Shown: positions 36,401-46,606 of the stretch, piece after piece
How the letters are laid out: each line of letters opens with the position of its first letter
Position numbering within the stretch: the stretch's first letter is position 1
NCBI RefSeq assembly: GCF_000003195.3
Contig: NC_012876.2
Coordinates: 57,964,407-58,028,406, forward strand
Reading direction: 5' to 3'
DNA from: Sorghum bicolor
Lineage: Eukaryota > Streptophyta > Magnoliopsida > Poales > Poaceae
DNA length: 64,000 nt
The notes under the pieces: generated by a model
Seen by the model: only the letters and a program-made list of their open reading frames with translations
The model's database searches: none
What the model was told of the DNA's origin: nothing
Made by a program: the position numbers and the translations under genes

Positions 36401-37389
36401 GATTGGAATGGGTTACTGCTCGTCGGCGCTCCGGTGGCAGAAATGGCGTCGGTGAGCGCAGGATGGAACGCCACGAAGCAAGCAGAGGCGCCAGCAGCTG
36501 CTACTCGATGCCACGGAGACGGATGCGTGCTGGGACGAGGTGACACGGCGCTCACGCGCTGGCAAACGCCGGCCCAAGCTCGGCGGTCCACCGCCGTGAA
36601 CAGGGGCTAGGACTTATCCCCCCCCTTCCCCAAAAGCCCCTCCTGCCTTTTTGTGAAAAACAACAAAAATTTGAACAGAAGTCAAATTTTCACCAAAAAG
36701 AAACTTGTGCAAAATTTTGTAAGCTACAAAACATCTTTAATGACCAAAGACAGATTTGAAATGGAAAGGGATGAATTTGAGCCAAACAGTTTGAAATTCA
36801 AGTTTAATTCCAAATTTTTGAATTGGGGCAAAACAGAATTTCAGAAATTACTTTTGATTTTACACAACAACTTGAAAAACTTCCAACATGAAAGTTGTTC
36901 AACTTTTCAAGCTCTACAACTTTCATGTTGACAAGTTTTCAAAATTCCAAACAGATTTTGAATTGGAGATTTAAGTTTGAAAAGGGGACACTTTTCGGAA
37001 ATCTGTATTTTAAAAATTACTTTGAATTTTGTACTGAAACTTCAAAAACTCAAAACACCAAAGTTGTACATCTTGACAAGATCTACAACTTTGCTTTTAA
37101 ACTCAACTTCAAATTCTGCTTGGTTTTTAAATTGCACAAAAGGGGGCAATTTAGGGTTTTGGAAACTAGGGTTTCCCCCCTTTAAGCTTCTCGGAAAACT
37201 CTCACCCAACGTTTTTAAACTCCAAACAAGCATCCACACATAAAATAAACACACTCAAATTCCTAAACACATTTATCCAAAATAAACTTATTTTAGGTTA
37301 ATGCATTAGTGTGTGCTTAACATATTTTTGATGCAATGCTCATGATGACATGTCCCATTTTTTAGTTTGCTTAACACGAGAGTGTTACA
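33427..37389 (-). repeat. 5' LTR of chromovirus 1
   Basis: 3,963 bp, the same as the other LTR except for one base in a T run. In element orientation it is the promoter-bearing copy; no single TATA box was convincing. Confidence 0.97.
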
Positions 37390-37610
37390 ATTATGTACCA
37401 TAAATCTGAATATTTTTTAATATAAATTTAGTCAAAGTTATTTTTTAAAAAACACAAACGAAAGATATTTAGAGACAAAGGAGTATATCTTAGTGTAGAT
37501 CGGACGAAGAGATTTAATGCACCTAATTCTAATTGAAGGAAACCAGCAGAAAAGAATAGAAATCCGACTTGTGTAGCCCTTTTAAAAAATAATATTGTTG
37601 CTTCTCATTA

Positions 37611-37859
37611 TTTCCTCTGTTTTTTAAGTGTTATATTTAGTTTGTCCTAAGTTAAACGTATGTATCTTTAACCATTAATTTTAAAAATTTTATATAGTTT
37701 CATATCATAAGATTTATATTTTTAGATTTATGATAAGAAATATTATCATAATATATTCATATATTATCAAAATATAAGAATTTTTAAAAATAAATTGGTC
37801 AAAGATTGTAATATTTAACTTAAGATAAATTAAATGTGACACTTTAAAAAAGGAGGGAG
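37611..37859. mobile_element. Stowaway-like (Tc1/mariner) MITE
   Basis: Ends TTTCCTCTGTTTTTTAAGTG and CACTTTAAAAAAGGAGGGAG are inverted repeats flanked by TA (37609-37610, 37860-37861). AT-rich and non-coding. Confidence 0.85.
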
Positions 37860-37862
37860 TAC

Positions 37863-38240
37863 CATGAGTTGTTAACTCGTAAACATCGAGTACGTGTATG
37901 ATAGCTATCCTCTAGGTCAGTCGAGCAGAGACGTCGACTATTTCATTATGGAGCCTGCATACACGAAGACTTGGGCACACAGAGTCGTTTCTTAATTTTG
38001 GTTCAGAGTACTCATCACCTGTTTATAGATTTAGCACAAAGACGGCAGCAGCGGGCAGTGACGACTGGTATCTACTTTTGAGTAGTACTATCTATACTCT
38101 TGTTTAGCTGGATCAGAAACGGACAAGAAGGAGCAGGTGTGCTCCAAAAGTATTAAATTACACGCATGAATCAGTACTATTGGCGGATACTATTGGTGAA
38201 TGTTGATGCACTGATGCACAGTCTTCCGTGACAAAGTGAA
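37863..38240 (-). repeat. Displaced upstream block of the right P450 (inverted match to 9500-9815)
   Basis: The reverse complement carries the same ordered anchors as the left P450's distal upstream region (TGATCCAGCTAAA, GAGTACTCTGAA, AACGACTCTG, TCATACACGTACTCGA, TTTACGAGTTAACAACTC). Its orientation is that expected for the upstream flank of the minus-strand P450 at 16416-18041. Confidence 0.85.
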
Positions 38241-38588
38241 TAATAGAAATCGTAGAACTTATGTTTTACATTGATTTGATGATTCAGTATATGCATGCTC
38301 CATTGGTGGCCATATGTTAACTGTCTAAGACAATTGCTAATGCGTACTTAGAGAGGCATCTTAAAGAGCTTTTATCTGAAGAGGCACATGTTCGCAACAC
38401 TTTCACTTGATCGAAACTTTTTTATGATCAATGCATTGAAAGGTTTATGGAGAAAAACTGAGAAACATATGCCATTTAGACTTGCAAAATAAGGAGAAAA
38501 TGGTATGGCATATATAATTTATTGCTCTCCTTTTTAGGAAAGAAAATCTTAAGCAAGTTTAAAGAATAATATGTGTACTTTATAGATC

Positions 38589-38642
38589 ACTATATATCTT
38601 TGGTATCCCATTTTAACTATATATCTTTGGTATCCCATTTTA
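38589..38642. repeat. 27-bp tandem duplication, two copies
   Basis: The unit ACTATATATCTTTGGTATCC plus seven bases is repeated exactly at 38589-38615 and 38616-38642. Confidence 0.9.
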
Positions 38643-39208
38643 AAACTACGGTAGAGAAAAATTGGAGATATAACAAATAATATCAAAACTCTTCTAAAGC
38701 CTTTTCGAAAGTGGGAGAGAATGTCTAAAAAAAGTATCTTCTATACAGGAAAATGCACAATAAAAACTAAAACATAGATGGCGGATCCTAAGACATGTCA
38801 CTAGTAGCTTTATAGTGAGGAGCAAAATTAGATCCGACCAGCCGGACACCTTATACAAGCAAAAGGTAACAGTGGCCGAACTTGGCTTAGTGATGTAGGG
38901 CTGCATTCAGATTGGATTCGTGTGGAATCAAATCCGAGTAGCACTATTTATTAAATTTTAATTTGAATCTAAATGTGAATGCAAATATTGTCAAATACAA
39001 ATTAAATACAGAATAGGTACCTCGAATTCGAATCCGCATTGGGATATCGAAGATAGCATTGTAGATTTTCTTAAAAATCAATATTAGTGCAAATAACATG
39101 CATATACATTAATAAATGATCAATTATTGAAAAAATCAATAGAAGTGTTGATAAATATTTCAATGCAACATAAATATTTCTATAAATAAATTTGAATATG
39201 TAAAACCC

Positions 39209-39234
39209 TATATATATATATATATATATATATA
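39209..39234. repeat. (TA)13 microsatellite
   Basis: Uninterrupted alternating TA; likely length-polymorphic. Confidence 0.95.
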
Positions 39235-39628
39235 AAGTACTTGGAAAAAAACGTTGTTCGTATCTAGCATCAGGTACATTGAGGAAAACCAGTAGAAAGA
39301 AGATAATGCAAGAATCTAAAGAGAGTATTATATCTTATTTTATTTTTATGTGAATTTATAATAATAATTATTATTATTATAAAATATGCTGATTTTTAAA
39401 ATAATTAATCCTCCCCTTCAAAGAAAACTAATTTTCTAATTGGAGAAGGTAGTTAAGAAAGTTTAGATGGGTTTTTCTCATGGCTAAAAGGCCAGAGCCA
39501 TCGGCGGCCCACACAACATATTGGGCCGTTCTTGAGCCAGACCGTTAGTGAACTCTGTCAGCTGCTGAACCCAAATGGGTTTCGATGTCGAGTTTCGACG
39601 CCACTGTTGAACAAGAAAACACAAGTAT

Positions 39629-39869
39629 GGCCTTGTTTAATTCCAAAAAAAATTGTAAAATAAGAATAATAACATTTTCGTTTGTATTTGATAAATATTG
39701 TTCAATCATGAACTAACTAGGCTTAAAAGATTCGTCTCGTCAATTTCGACCAAACTGTACAATTAGTTTTTATTTTCGTCTATATTTAATACTCGATGCA
39801 TGCGTCAAAGATTTGATGTGACGAGGAATCTAAAAAATTTTACAAAATTTTTTGGAACTAAACAAGGCC
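39629..39869. mobile_element. GGCCTTGTTTA-family MITE, full length
   Basis: Ends GGCCTTGTTTAATTCC and GGAACTAAACAAGGCC are inverted repeats with TAT on both sides. This is the best-preserved copy of the family in the window (241 bp). Confidence 0.88.
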
Positions 39870-39899
39870 TATATACACAACCCGATTGTAAAAAAACCA

Positions 39900-40610
39900 A
39901 GAAGTATATACACAGCCCGGCCAGACGTAAGCTGCAAAGCACCCACGAGTGGTCCGTTCGTTGTTGGTCACAGCAGTGACGAGATAAAAAAGTTTGCGCG
40001 AGACGTGCAAGTTGCATCCCTGCCTCGCACACGTCCGCGCCTACCTATGCCGCCGCGCACGTCCCGCGGCCGGGGGCCCGTACCACTACCAGCACGGGCG
40101 TCGGGCGGCACGGCATCCGAGGAGCGCCAGCACCGGCTGCGCCACCTTTCCCACCACGAGGACCCCGCCCCGCCCCGCCCGACGCCCTCTGCGGTGCGGT
40201 GTGACGGGTGAGGCCCCCGGCCCCGACGCTCTCGCCCTCGCCCTCTGCGGCGGACCCGACCGGCAGGCAGGCGCAGCGCAGGCGGGGGGCGGGGCAGGCT
40301 GCAGAGCCCTCGATCACGTGGCCATGCCGGTGCCGCTTTTCCGCTTCGGGCCCGGCGTCAGAGGCAGGCAGTCAGGCCGCCCCGGCCAATCCTTTTGCGG
40401 CCGCAGGCAAAGCGGAACGGGCGGTGCAGCTGCTGCTGGCGCGCACCTGGCGGGTGGCGGTGGTAAAAAAGCGGGGCGCGGTGAAGCTGCCGGCCTGCCG
40501 CTACTGAAGCGGGTGCGCGTGCGTGCGCGCGGCTCAAACATATGGACAAGTATGCTAGTGCTTCCATGGCGGCGGCTGGTCTTTGTTTGCTGTTTCAGCT
40601 AAATCAGCTT
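39900..40610. other. GC-rich island, no recognised gene
   Basis: 40030-40540 is strongly GC-rich with open frames on several strands, which is expected by composition. Translations are Arg/Pro/Gly/Ala-rich and match no family I recognise. It could be a relic of a gene's first exon or promoter. Confidence 0.35.
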
Positions 40611-40654
40611 TGGTAATGCCAGTGCTTCCACCTTTCACTTCACCTTTGCACGGC

Positions 40655-40853
40655 TGTACGTAGTTTTTCAAGATTTACGCATCGAATCTTAAGACACATC
40701 AAATTTTACGGTAGAGTATTAAATATAAATAAAAAATTATTAACTCTATAGTTTATCTGTGATTTACGAGATAAATTTTTTAAGTCTAGTTAGTTTATAG
40801 TTTAACAATACAAACAAAATTACTATAATAGTCCAATTGTCCAAATCAAAAAA
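40655..40853. mobile_element. Degraded GGCCTTGTTTA-family MITE
   Basis: Retains the family interior (GATTTACGAGATAAATTTTTT, AGTTAGTTTATAGTT) but both termini are lost. Confidence 0.6.
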
Positions 40854-41135
40854 TAGGATTGAGGCTGTACATGCATGCAGTGGTGGTGCTGTATCAACGA
40901 AGAGCAATCACTTCTTTTCTGGGGGCTCAAAAGATGACGGTTTGCAAAAGACACGGCCATGAATGTCCTTCCGTACTGGCACTATCGCAGCCAGTGCCAA
41001 CGATTTTCAGACAAGGGAAGGGAGCAGTGCCTTGCTGCCGTTTGAATCCAACGTGGATTATTCTAAACTCAAATTAAAAAAAACAGATTTCAGCAGTTTC
41101 AACCCATATTACACTGTTCTAACTCAGAAAAGTGA

Positions 41136-41275
41136 GGTCTTATTTAGTTTCAAATTTTTTTAAAGATTTCTCATCACATTGAATTTTGCGGCACATGTAT
41201 GAGCATTAGTTATAGATAAAAATAATAATTAATTGTACAGTTTACCTGTAATTTACGAGATAAATTTTTTGAAGA
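41136..41275. mobile_element. Truncated GGCCTTGTTTA-family MITE
   Basis: The left end GGTCTTATTTAGTTTC is present. The element stops abruptly after GAGATAAATTTTTTGAAG, where unrelated sequence begins. Confidence 0.7.
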
Positions 41276-41504
41276 CGATGCTGACATGTGGGACCCACAC
41301 ATTAGTGAGTAGATAGAGAGAGAAGCTGCAGGGGCATTTTGGGACATACGAGAATACATAGACCTTTAGGCACCAGCACATGAGCCCAATGCTACCCAAT
41401 ACGTATAAAATGGAACGATTCAAAGTAAAAAAGAATTATGATAGCATGTTTCCAAATAGGCGAATAGTAATGGTGTTTTTCAAATTTGCAAAATTGCAAT
41501 GACA

Positions 41505-41735
41505 GCCTTGTTTACTTCTAAAAAATTTTCAAAATTTCTCGTCACATCGAATCTTACGACACATGCATAAAATATTAAATAAAAATAAAAAAGATAGCGA
41601 ATTACACAGTTTATCTATAATTTGTGAGACAAATTTTTTGAGCATAGTTAGTCTATAATTGCATAATAATTGTCAAATAAAGTTGAAAGTGCTACAGTAG
41701 CAAAACCTAAAATTTTTCGCGAACTAAACAAGGCC
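41505..41735. mobile_element. GGCCTTGTTTA-family MITE
   Basis: Left end GCCTTGTTTACTTC, right end GAACTAAACAAGGCC, with the family interior between them. Confidence 0.85.
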
Positions 41736-41924
41736 TAGTGTGAACTCATGCCTAGCATATGAATTTGGCAAATCTACTTGGCATCCATATAAATTTGGCA
41801 AAAGAAGAAAATTAGTCTCCAACAGTTTGGCAAATGAACTTGACATTTTTAGTAACTTGGCATTCTACGCGCATCTTTATGCGCGCGTACTCGGCTTCGC
41901 ATCCTCGTCGCGCGCCGCCACAAA

Positions 41925-42407
41925 CTGTGCAATTAGTTTTTGTTTTCGCTTATATTGATATTTGACAAATTTTTGGATTTAGCTACTGTAACACTTTATT
42001 TGACAATTATTATTTAATCGTAAACTAACTAGGCTTAAAAGATTCATCTCGCAAATTAGGGCTTCTTTAGATGTGAAAACTTTTTGAATTTTGGTACCGT
42101 AGCATTTTCGTTTGTATTTGACAATTATTATCCAACCATGGACTAACTAGGCTCAAAAGATTCGTCTCACAAATTACATGCAAACTGTGCAATTAATTAT
42201 TTTTTATCTATATTTAGTGCTCTACACATGTGCCGTAAAATTTGAAGTGATGAACTAGAAATTTTTTAGATCTTAGGGTGAACTAAACAAGGCACAAACT
42301 GTGCGATTAGTCTTTGTTTTCGCTTATATTTAATACTCATGCATCAGTCTAAAGATTCGATATAATAGGGTGTCTTGTTAAATTTTTAAACTAAACTAGG
42401 CCCAACT
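41925..42407. mobile_element. Nested or recombined GGCCTTGTTTA-family MITE copies
   Basis: The segment AACTAACTAGGCT(T/C)AAAAG occurs twice (about 42022 and 42141), and AAACTGTGC(A/G)ATTA three times (about 41931, 42183 and 42297). Pieces of at least two to three copies are joined. Confidence 0.7.
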
Positions 42408-42436
42408 CCGTACGTAAATTGAAAAACGGAGATGTA

Positions 42437-42691
42437 TTCTCTTCGTCCACAAATAAATGCACGTCTCAGCTTTTTAAGGAGTCAAATTTTTATAAATTGA
42501 CTAAAAAATATCAAATAGTATTAATATTTATATCTGTAAAAAAGTATATTATGAAAGTATATTTTCATGTTGAACCTAATGATATATATTACATATGATA
42601 AATATTATTATATTTTTTATATATTTGATTAAAATTTAAAATATTTAATTTATTGGGAAATAAGACGTATATTTATTTGTGGACGATCGAG
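42437..42691. mobile_element. Stowaway-like MITE
   Basis: Ends with CTTCGTCCACAAATAAATGC on the left and an inverted ATTTATTTGTGGACGA on the right; TA flanks at 42435-42436 and 42692-42693. Confidence 0.85.
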
Positions 42692-42981
42692 TACCTATCT
42701 TCAAACGCCCATCTCCGTCCCGACGCCCGTAGGCCCAGCGGGGTTGGGCGGCTCGGCGCGCCCTGTGGTTTCTGATGCCCGACGATGACACAACTGAGCA
42801 CTGTCCCGTACTAGTACTACGCCCTGCTGCATGCTTTTGCATTGCTTTGCTTCCCGCCGGCCACAACGTGCGCGTCCACCACCAGTACATCCGTCGCCCG
42901 TACACACAACAAACGCCCAACGCCGGCCGCCCCGCCATCCGAATCCCGTGCTCCATCGGCATCCCCCCAAGTACACGCATA

Positions 42982-45953
42982 GGCCTTCTTTGGCAGCCCA
43001 GAATCCCGCAGGGATCCCGGCCTTTTCCATGGGCTAATCAGGCCCGTGCCAGCCTCCCCCGGGCCAAAATTATGCACCATTTGGCAGCCCACGAAGTCGA
43101 GGAATGCGGCCCGCTTCCCTGTATTTTACTCGGGGAACAAATCCACGACCCTTTTGTCCGGGAGAGTTTCCCCGTGCACTCGCGAGCCGCCCGACTCCTT
43201 CCTCTCGCAACGCCGCCGCCGCTCGCCCAGGCTCCACCGCGGCTTGCCCAGGCTCCGCCGCGGCTCGCCCAAGCTCCGCCGCCGGTCTCCATCCGGGAGA
43301 GCTTCACGTCGAGTCGCATCCACCCCATCATCCCTTCAACGACGCCCCGACATCCCATTTCCTCCTTCCGTCCGTTCTCCGCCGGCGACCTCCCTCCCTC
43401 CCTCCTTCCGTCCGTTCCGTCTCGGGTGAGTAGTCTACACGCACCGCACCGGATCCATTTCCGGCCGGATCCGCCATCCATTTTGGTTGGTCCCGCGCCA
43501 GTCAATCGGCGGATGCGATTTGAATCTCATCATGGCCGGATCTACGCCACCTTGCCGCTGCTTTGTTTGTCTTCCCCGACGGCAGCTCAGACCCTCCTTA
43601 CCTGACCCTCTCCTTTCTCCTTTTCAGTCAGGCCTTCCTCTGTATCACCAGTGAAGCAAAGGATTGGAGGCTACTCCATCCAGGGCAGCAAGGTAACCCA
43701 GCTTCTTCTGTATCTGTCTATGCTATATGCTATGCTCTAGGTTGGGATTAGTTCCGAGCTATCTCGAATGAAATCAAAAGAAAGGGATACACTGAGAAGT
43801 ATATATCTAGTTTATGTAAAAAGGCGTGTATTAGAAACCCTTCTTATTTCTAGACAGAGACTCTAGCCCTGATATTCTTGCAATCAAGTAAACATGCCTG
43901 TTGTCTTTCTTTTTTGATGAATGAATGCATGGATACATATAAGCTACTTGTTACCCTCCAAGATTCAGACTCTTGTCCCATGTATGCTTGCTGCTGTTCT
44001 GAAATTGCTACTAGTTCAACTGTTCAAAATCTGAACCTTGTGAACCATTCAAAACCAACAAGTGGTCTAAGTTTTTATAATACTTGTGTCTTTCATCGAT
44101 GGTATTAGTCAGTCCCAAATGATTAATAGCTAATACTTGTGTCTTTCCATGTGATGATAAGTCTGAACCAATCTTTGTGCTTCACGGGCTCAATTTTCGT
44201 ATTTTTTTTGGAAAAAAACATTGGATGCTTTGTCTACTTTTAGTTTTGATCGACTGTGCAATATAGCAGCAGCAGACATAGGTTTTAGAAGTCCCAAAAT
44301 CTCATGGATATTGTTTTTGCCTCTGCTTCTATTTTCAAGGAAAGATGTTGTCATTAGGATTTTTTGTAAAAAAGGCCAAACTAGTTGAGACATGCCCAGC
44401 TACTGCCACTTACTGTTGTTTACAGAGCCTGTTTAGTTGTACATGTGCTTACAATTTCTACAATGTGCTTACAGTTTCTACAGAGGCTACGACTTCAGCT
44501 TCACCTTCCTGTTCCTGTTCACCTCCATCCTTGTGCTCCTAGTGTACATCACCATCTAGGTTCGCTGCCTGTCTTCCTTTCTCTTTATTTTAGAGCATAT
44601 ATGAAACCTGGAAAGGTTTACTATCTGTCTATCTGTCTATTTTTTGAGTATCCACTTATGTTTCTGTATCTTTGTCTAGTGCGTTGTTTCTGTAAATGCC
44701 TAAAAATATACTACTCCTATTTCAGTAATAAAAACATGCAAACCCCGGTGTATCTTCTGTCATCTCCTGTTAAGAAGCCAATGTTCGATGCAGTTTATTA
44801 TTTGCAGTTTATTTAGAAGGTTTTGCTGAAAATAGAATGCAATTTATTTAAAAGAAACATATTGTTTCAGTTATTATTTGCAGTTTATTTAGAAGGTTTA
44901 TTTAAAAGGGCATATTGTTTCAGTTCAGTGGATGCACTGGTTCTGGCTAGCTACATTGTTTATATAGGTTGGCCCTCAATGTTTTATTTACTTTCTTAGA
45001 CATTTAGCAATTAGAATTTGCAAGATTCTTCTATCTAATTAAAAATGGTAAGGTTGTTTCCAGTGTGCTAGTTATCTGTCATATGTGCATGCAACACCCA
45101 TAGCTAGCTGTTACTCTATGGTGCTCTTCACAGTAGACTGGCTCTGTTCATGCAAAATAATACTAGTGATGCTCTTCACAGTAGATGACGAGTTTATTTT
45201 TGTCTAGTCTTTCATTCAGAAAAAGTCTCTTTCAGTTAGATATATGCTATCTTTCAGTCAGAAAATTATGTTGGTTCTGTTTTGTGTGTCTTAGCTGCTA
45301 ATGTTTGCCCTTTGTTTATTTGCAGTGCTCTTTGTGGAGGAAGTGTTGTATGATTTGAGAAGAAAAATGTTTTGCTAGCTGTAGTGCCTATGTGAGAAGC
45401 TCATGGAAAGGAGTTTTTTTTTTCTCAAACACTACCCATGAAAAAGAGTTAAACCATATATTTTTTAATTATGTCTTAGATATCTAGATGGTGACCATCT
45501 GTGATTTGGTGAAGAATGGATTGACTGAGTTAAGTTTGCCACTTGGAACTAATTTTATATGTATTGGACTACGTCAAATAATTAGTATTGTGATTTTCCA
45601 TGCATTATGCTCATGAAAAGTGCTCGGCATTGATATGAGGTTATTTCTCTATATTATTAAAAAATTTCAGTTTTTTCTTTATTTTCAAGACATTGTTTTC
45701 AGTTTTATTGCCGTACTTTGGCAGAAGTTCTCAGTTTTTTTAAAAGAAACAGTGCATACTTTCATACAAGTGTTGTTGTGCAGACAGTTCACGTTTTCCT
45801 TGCTCAGGGCAATCTATTGCCAAACAACGTCAGGGAAAACTCCGCACCTGTGGAAGTCTGCCCTGGGAAGATGGGGGAATGAGGTGTTCAAAATATTTCC
45901 ACGCGTAGGACTAGATTCCCAGGGAAAACTCCCCTGTGCTGCCAAAGTAGGCC
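42982..45953. mobile_element. Candidate 3-kb TIR element with gene-like interior
   Basis: Left end GGCCTTCTTTGGCAGCCCAG and right end (inverted) GGCCTACTTTGGCAGCACAG match at 18 of 20 positions; ATA stands on both sides (42979-42981, 45954-45956). The 5' half holds a CT/GC-rich stretch resembling an mRNA leader (about 43160-43700) with a possible donor AG|GTAACC at about 43690. The remainder looks like intron, with short exon-like pieces (for example after a TTTGCAG at about 45326). A Leu-Ala-Gln-Ala-Pro-Pro-Arg-type repeat (about 43219-43290) comes from an 18-21-bp tandem repeat. No transposase was seen. It may be a non-autonomous element that captured host gene DNA, or a non-coding transcription unit. 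Confidence 0.55.
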
Positions 45954-46343
45954 ATAAGGATTCCATCGGTCGGTCGCTATGATCCTGTAAACGCGCACGA
46001 CGGCGCCAGTAGCCCCCCCCCGCCGCGACGAACCACGCCACGCGCCGCGCCGCTCCGCTCCGCTCCTAGGCCGTGCCGCTGCTTGTGCTGGTGCCGGTGC
46101 CGCCACTGGCAAAGAAGAGTACGCACGCGCGCGGGCGGGGTTCCTTCCCGGCCCGCGCCGAGCACCGCACGCTGACACGCAGCTGCAGCTTACTGGAGTA
46201 CACCTCAGCCGCGGGCGGGCAGGGCTGCTGCGGCTCGCGCAGACGCAGAGACGCTCCCCGGTCGCCCCCACTGCCTGCGCCCTGGCTAGCGCGCGGCGCC
46301 ACCCCTCTCGCCCCGACGGACGGCCCGACCCGACCCCAGCCGG

Positions 46344-46351
46344 TTTATAAA
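46344..46351 (+). promoter_or_regulatory. TATA box of the DEP1/GG3-like gene
   Basis: TTTATAAA in a GC-rich context, 263 bases before the ATG. A CT-rich initiator-like stretch follows about 30 bases downstream. Confidence 0.7.
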
Positions 46352-46387
46352 CAGCCGTCGGCCGCCACCCTTTCTTCTCCCATTTCC

Positions 46388-46411
46388 CAGGCTCAGGCTC
46401 AGGCTCAGGCT
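46388..46411. repeat. (CAGGCT)4 hexamer repeat in the 5' leader
   Basis: Four perfect units in the predicted 5' UTR, followed by a CT run. Likely variable among lines. Confidence 0.9.
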
Positions 46412-46606
46412 CTCCCTCTCTCTCGCACAGCTAGCGGCACAGGCACATTCCCCTGGCCGGCCGGACCCGCGCACGGCCGCATAGAGCAGCTAGCTACGAG
46501 TAGATAGCTCTCCAGCAGCCCCGTAGCTTAGGTCGCCTCGTTTTCGTAGGGACTCCTGGTCCGGCCGTTGGTCGATAAGTTGGCGGGCGGGCGGGCGGGG
46601 CGCGCG

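Larger units (their letters stand above)
23665..37389 (-). mobile_element. Young full-length Ty3/gypsy chromovirus (Tekay/Del-like), 13,725 bp
   Basis: Complete element in minus orientation: 5' LTR 33427-37389, PBS 33413-33424, an extra ORF 32467-32934, gag-pol 27757-32241, PPT next to 27629 and 3' LTR 23665-27628. The 5-bp duplication ATTAT flanks it (23660-23664 and 37390-37394). The LTRs are about 3.96 kb and differ only by one T in a homopolymer near 25501/35262. That implies an insertion too recent for substitutions to accumulate. Chromodomain-bearing integrase and very long LTRs fit the Tekay/Del clade. Internal region 5,798 bp. The copy appears capable of coding for all of its own proteins. 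Confidence 0.97.
23520..37483. mobile_element. Stowaway-like MITE split by the retrotransposon at 23665-37389
   Basis: CTCCCTCTGTCCCTAAATAT at 23520 and the inverted counterpart ATATTTAGAGACAAAGGAG ending at 37483, followed by TA, are Stowaway-type TIRs. Removing the retrotransposon and one ATTAT copy leaves an element of about 230 bp. Confidence 0.75.
38241..39628. other. AT-rich intergenic sequence with simple repeats
   Basis: No gene recognised. Contains a 27-bp tandem duplication at 38589-38642 and a TA microsatellite at 39209-39234. Confidence 0.5.

Noticed and set aside
23665..37389. Considered as an endogenous caulimovirus or pararetrovirus
   Set aside because: It has LTRs, a target duplication, an integrase with DDE residues and a chromodomain, and no movement-protein region; it is a Ty3/gypsy retrotransposon.
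39994..40602. 202-codon frame in a GC-rich island
   Set aside because: Arg/Gly/Pro-rich translation, several competing frames, no family resemblance and no gene structure.
42775..43605. 276-codon frame spanning the left end of the 3-kb TIR element
   Set aside because: It crosses the element boundary and a tandem repeat and shows no known domain; more likely leader or non-coding sequence.
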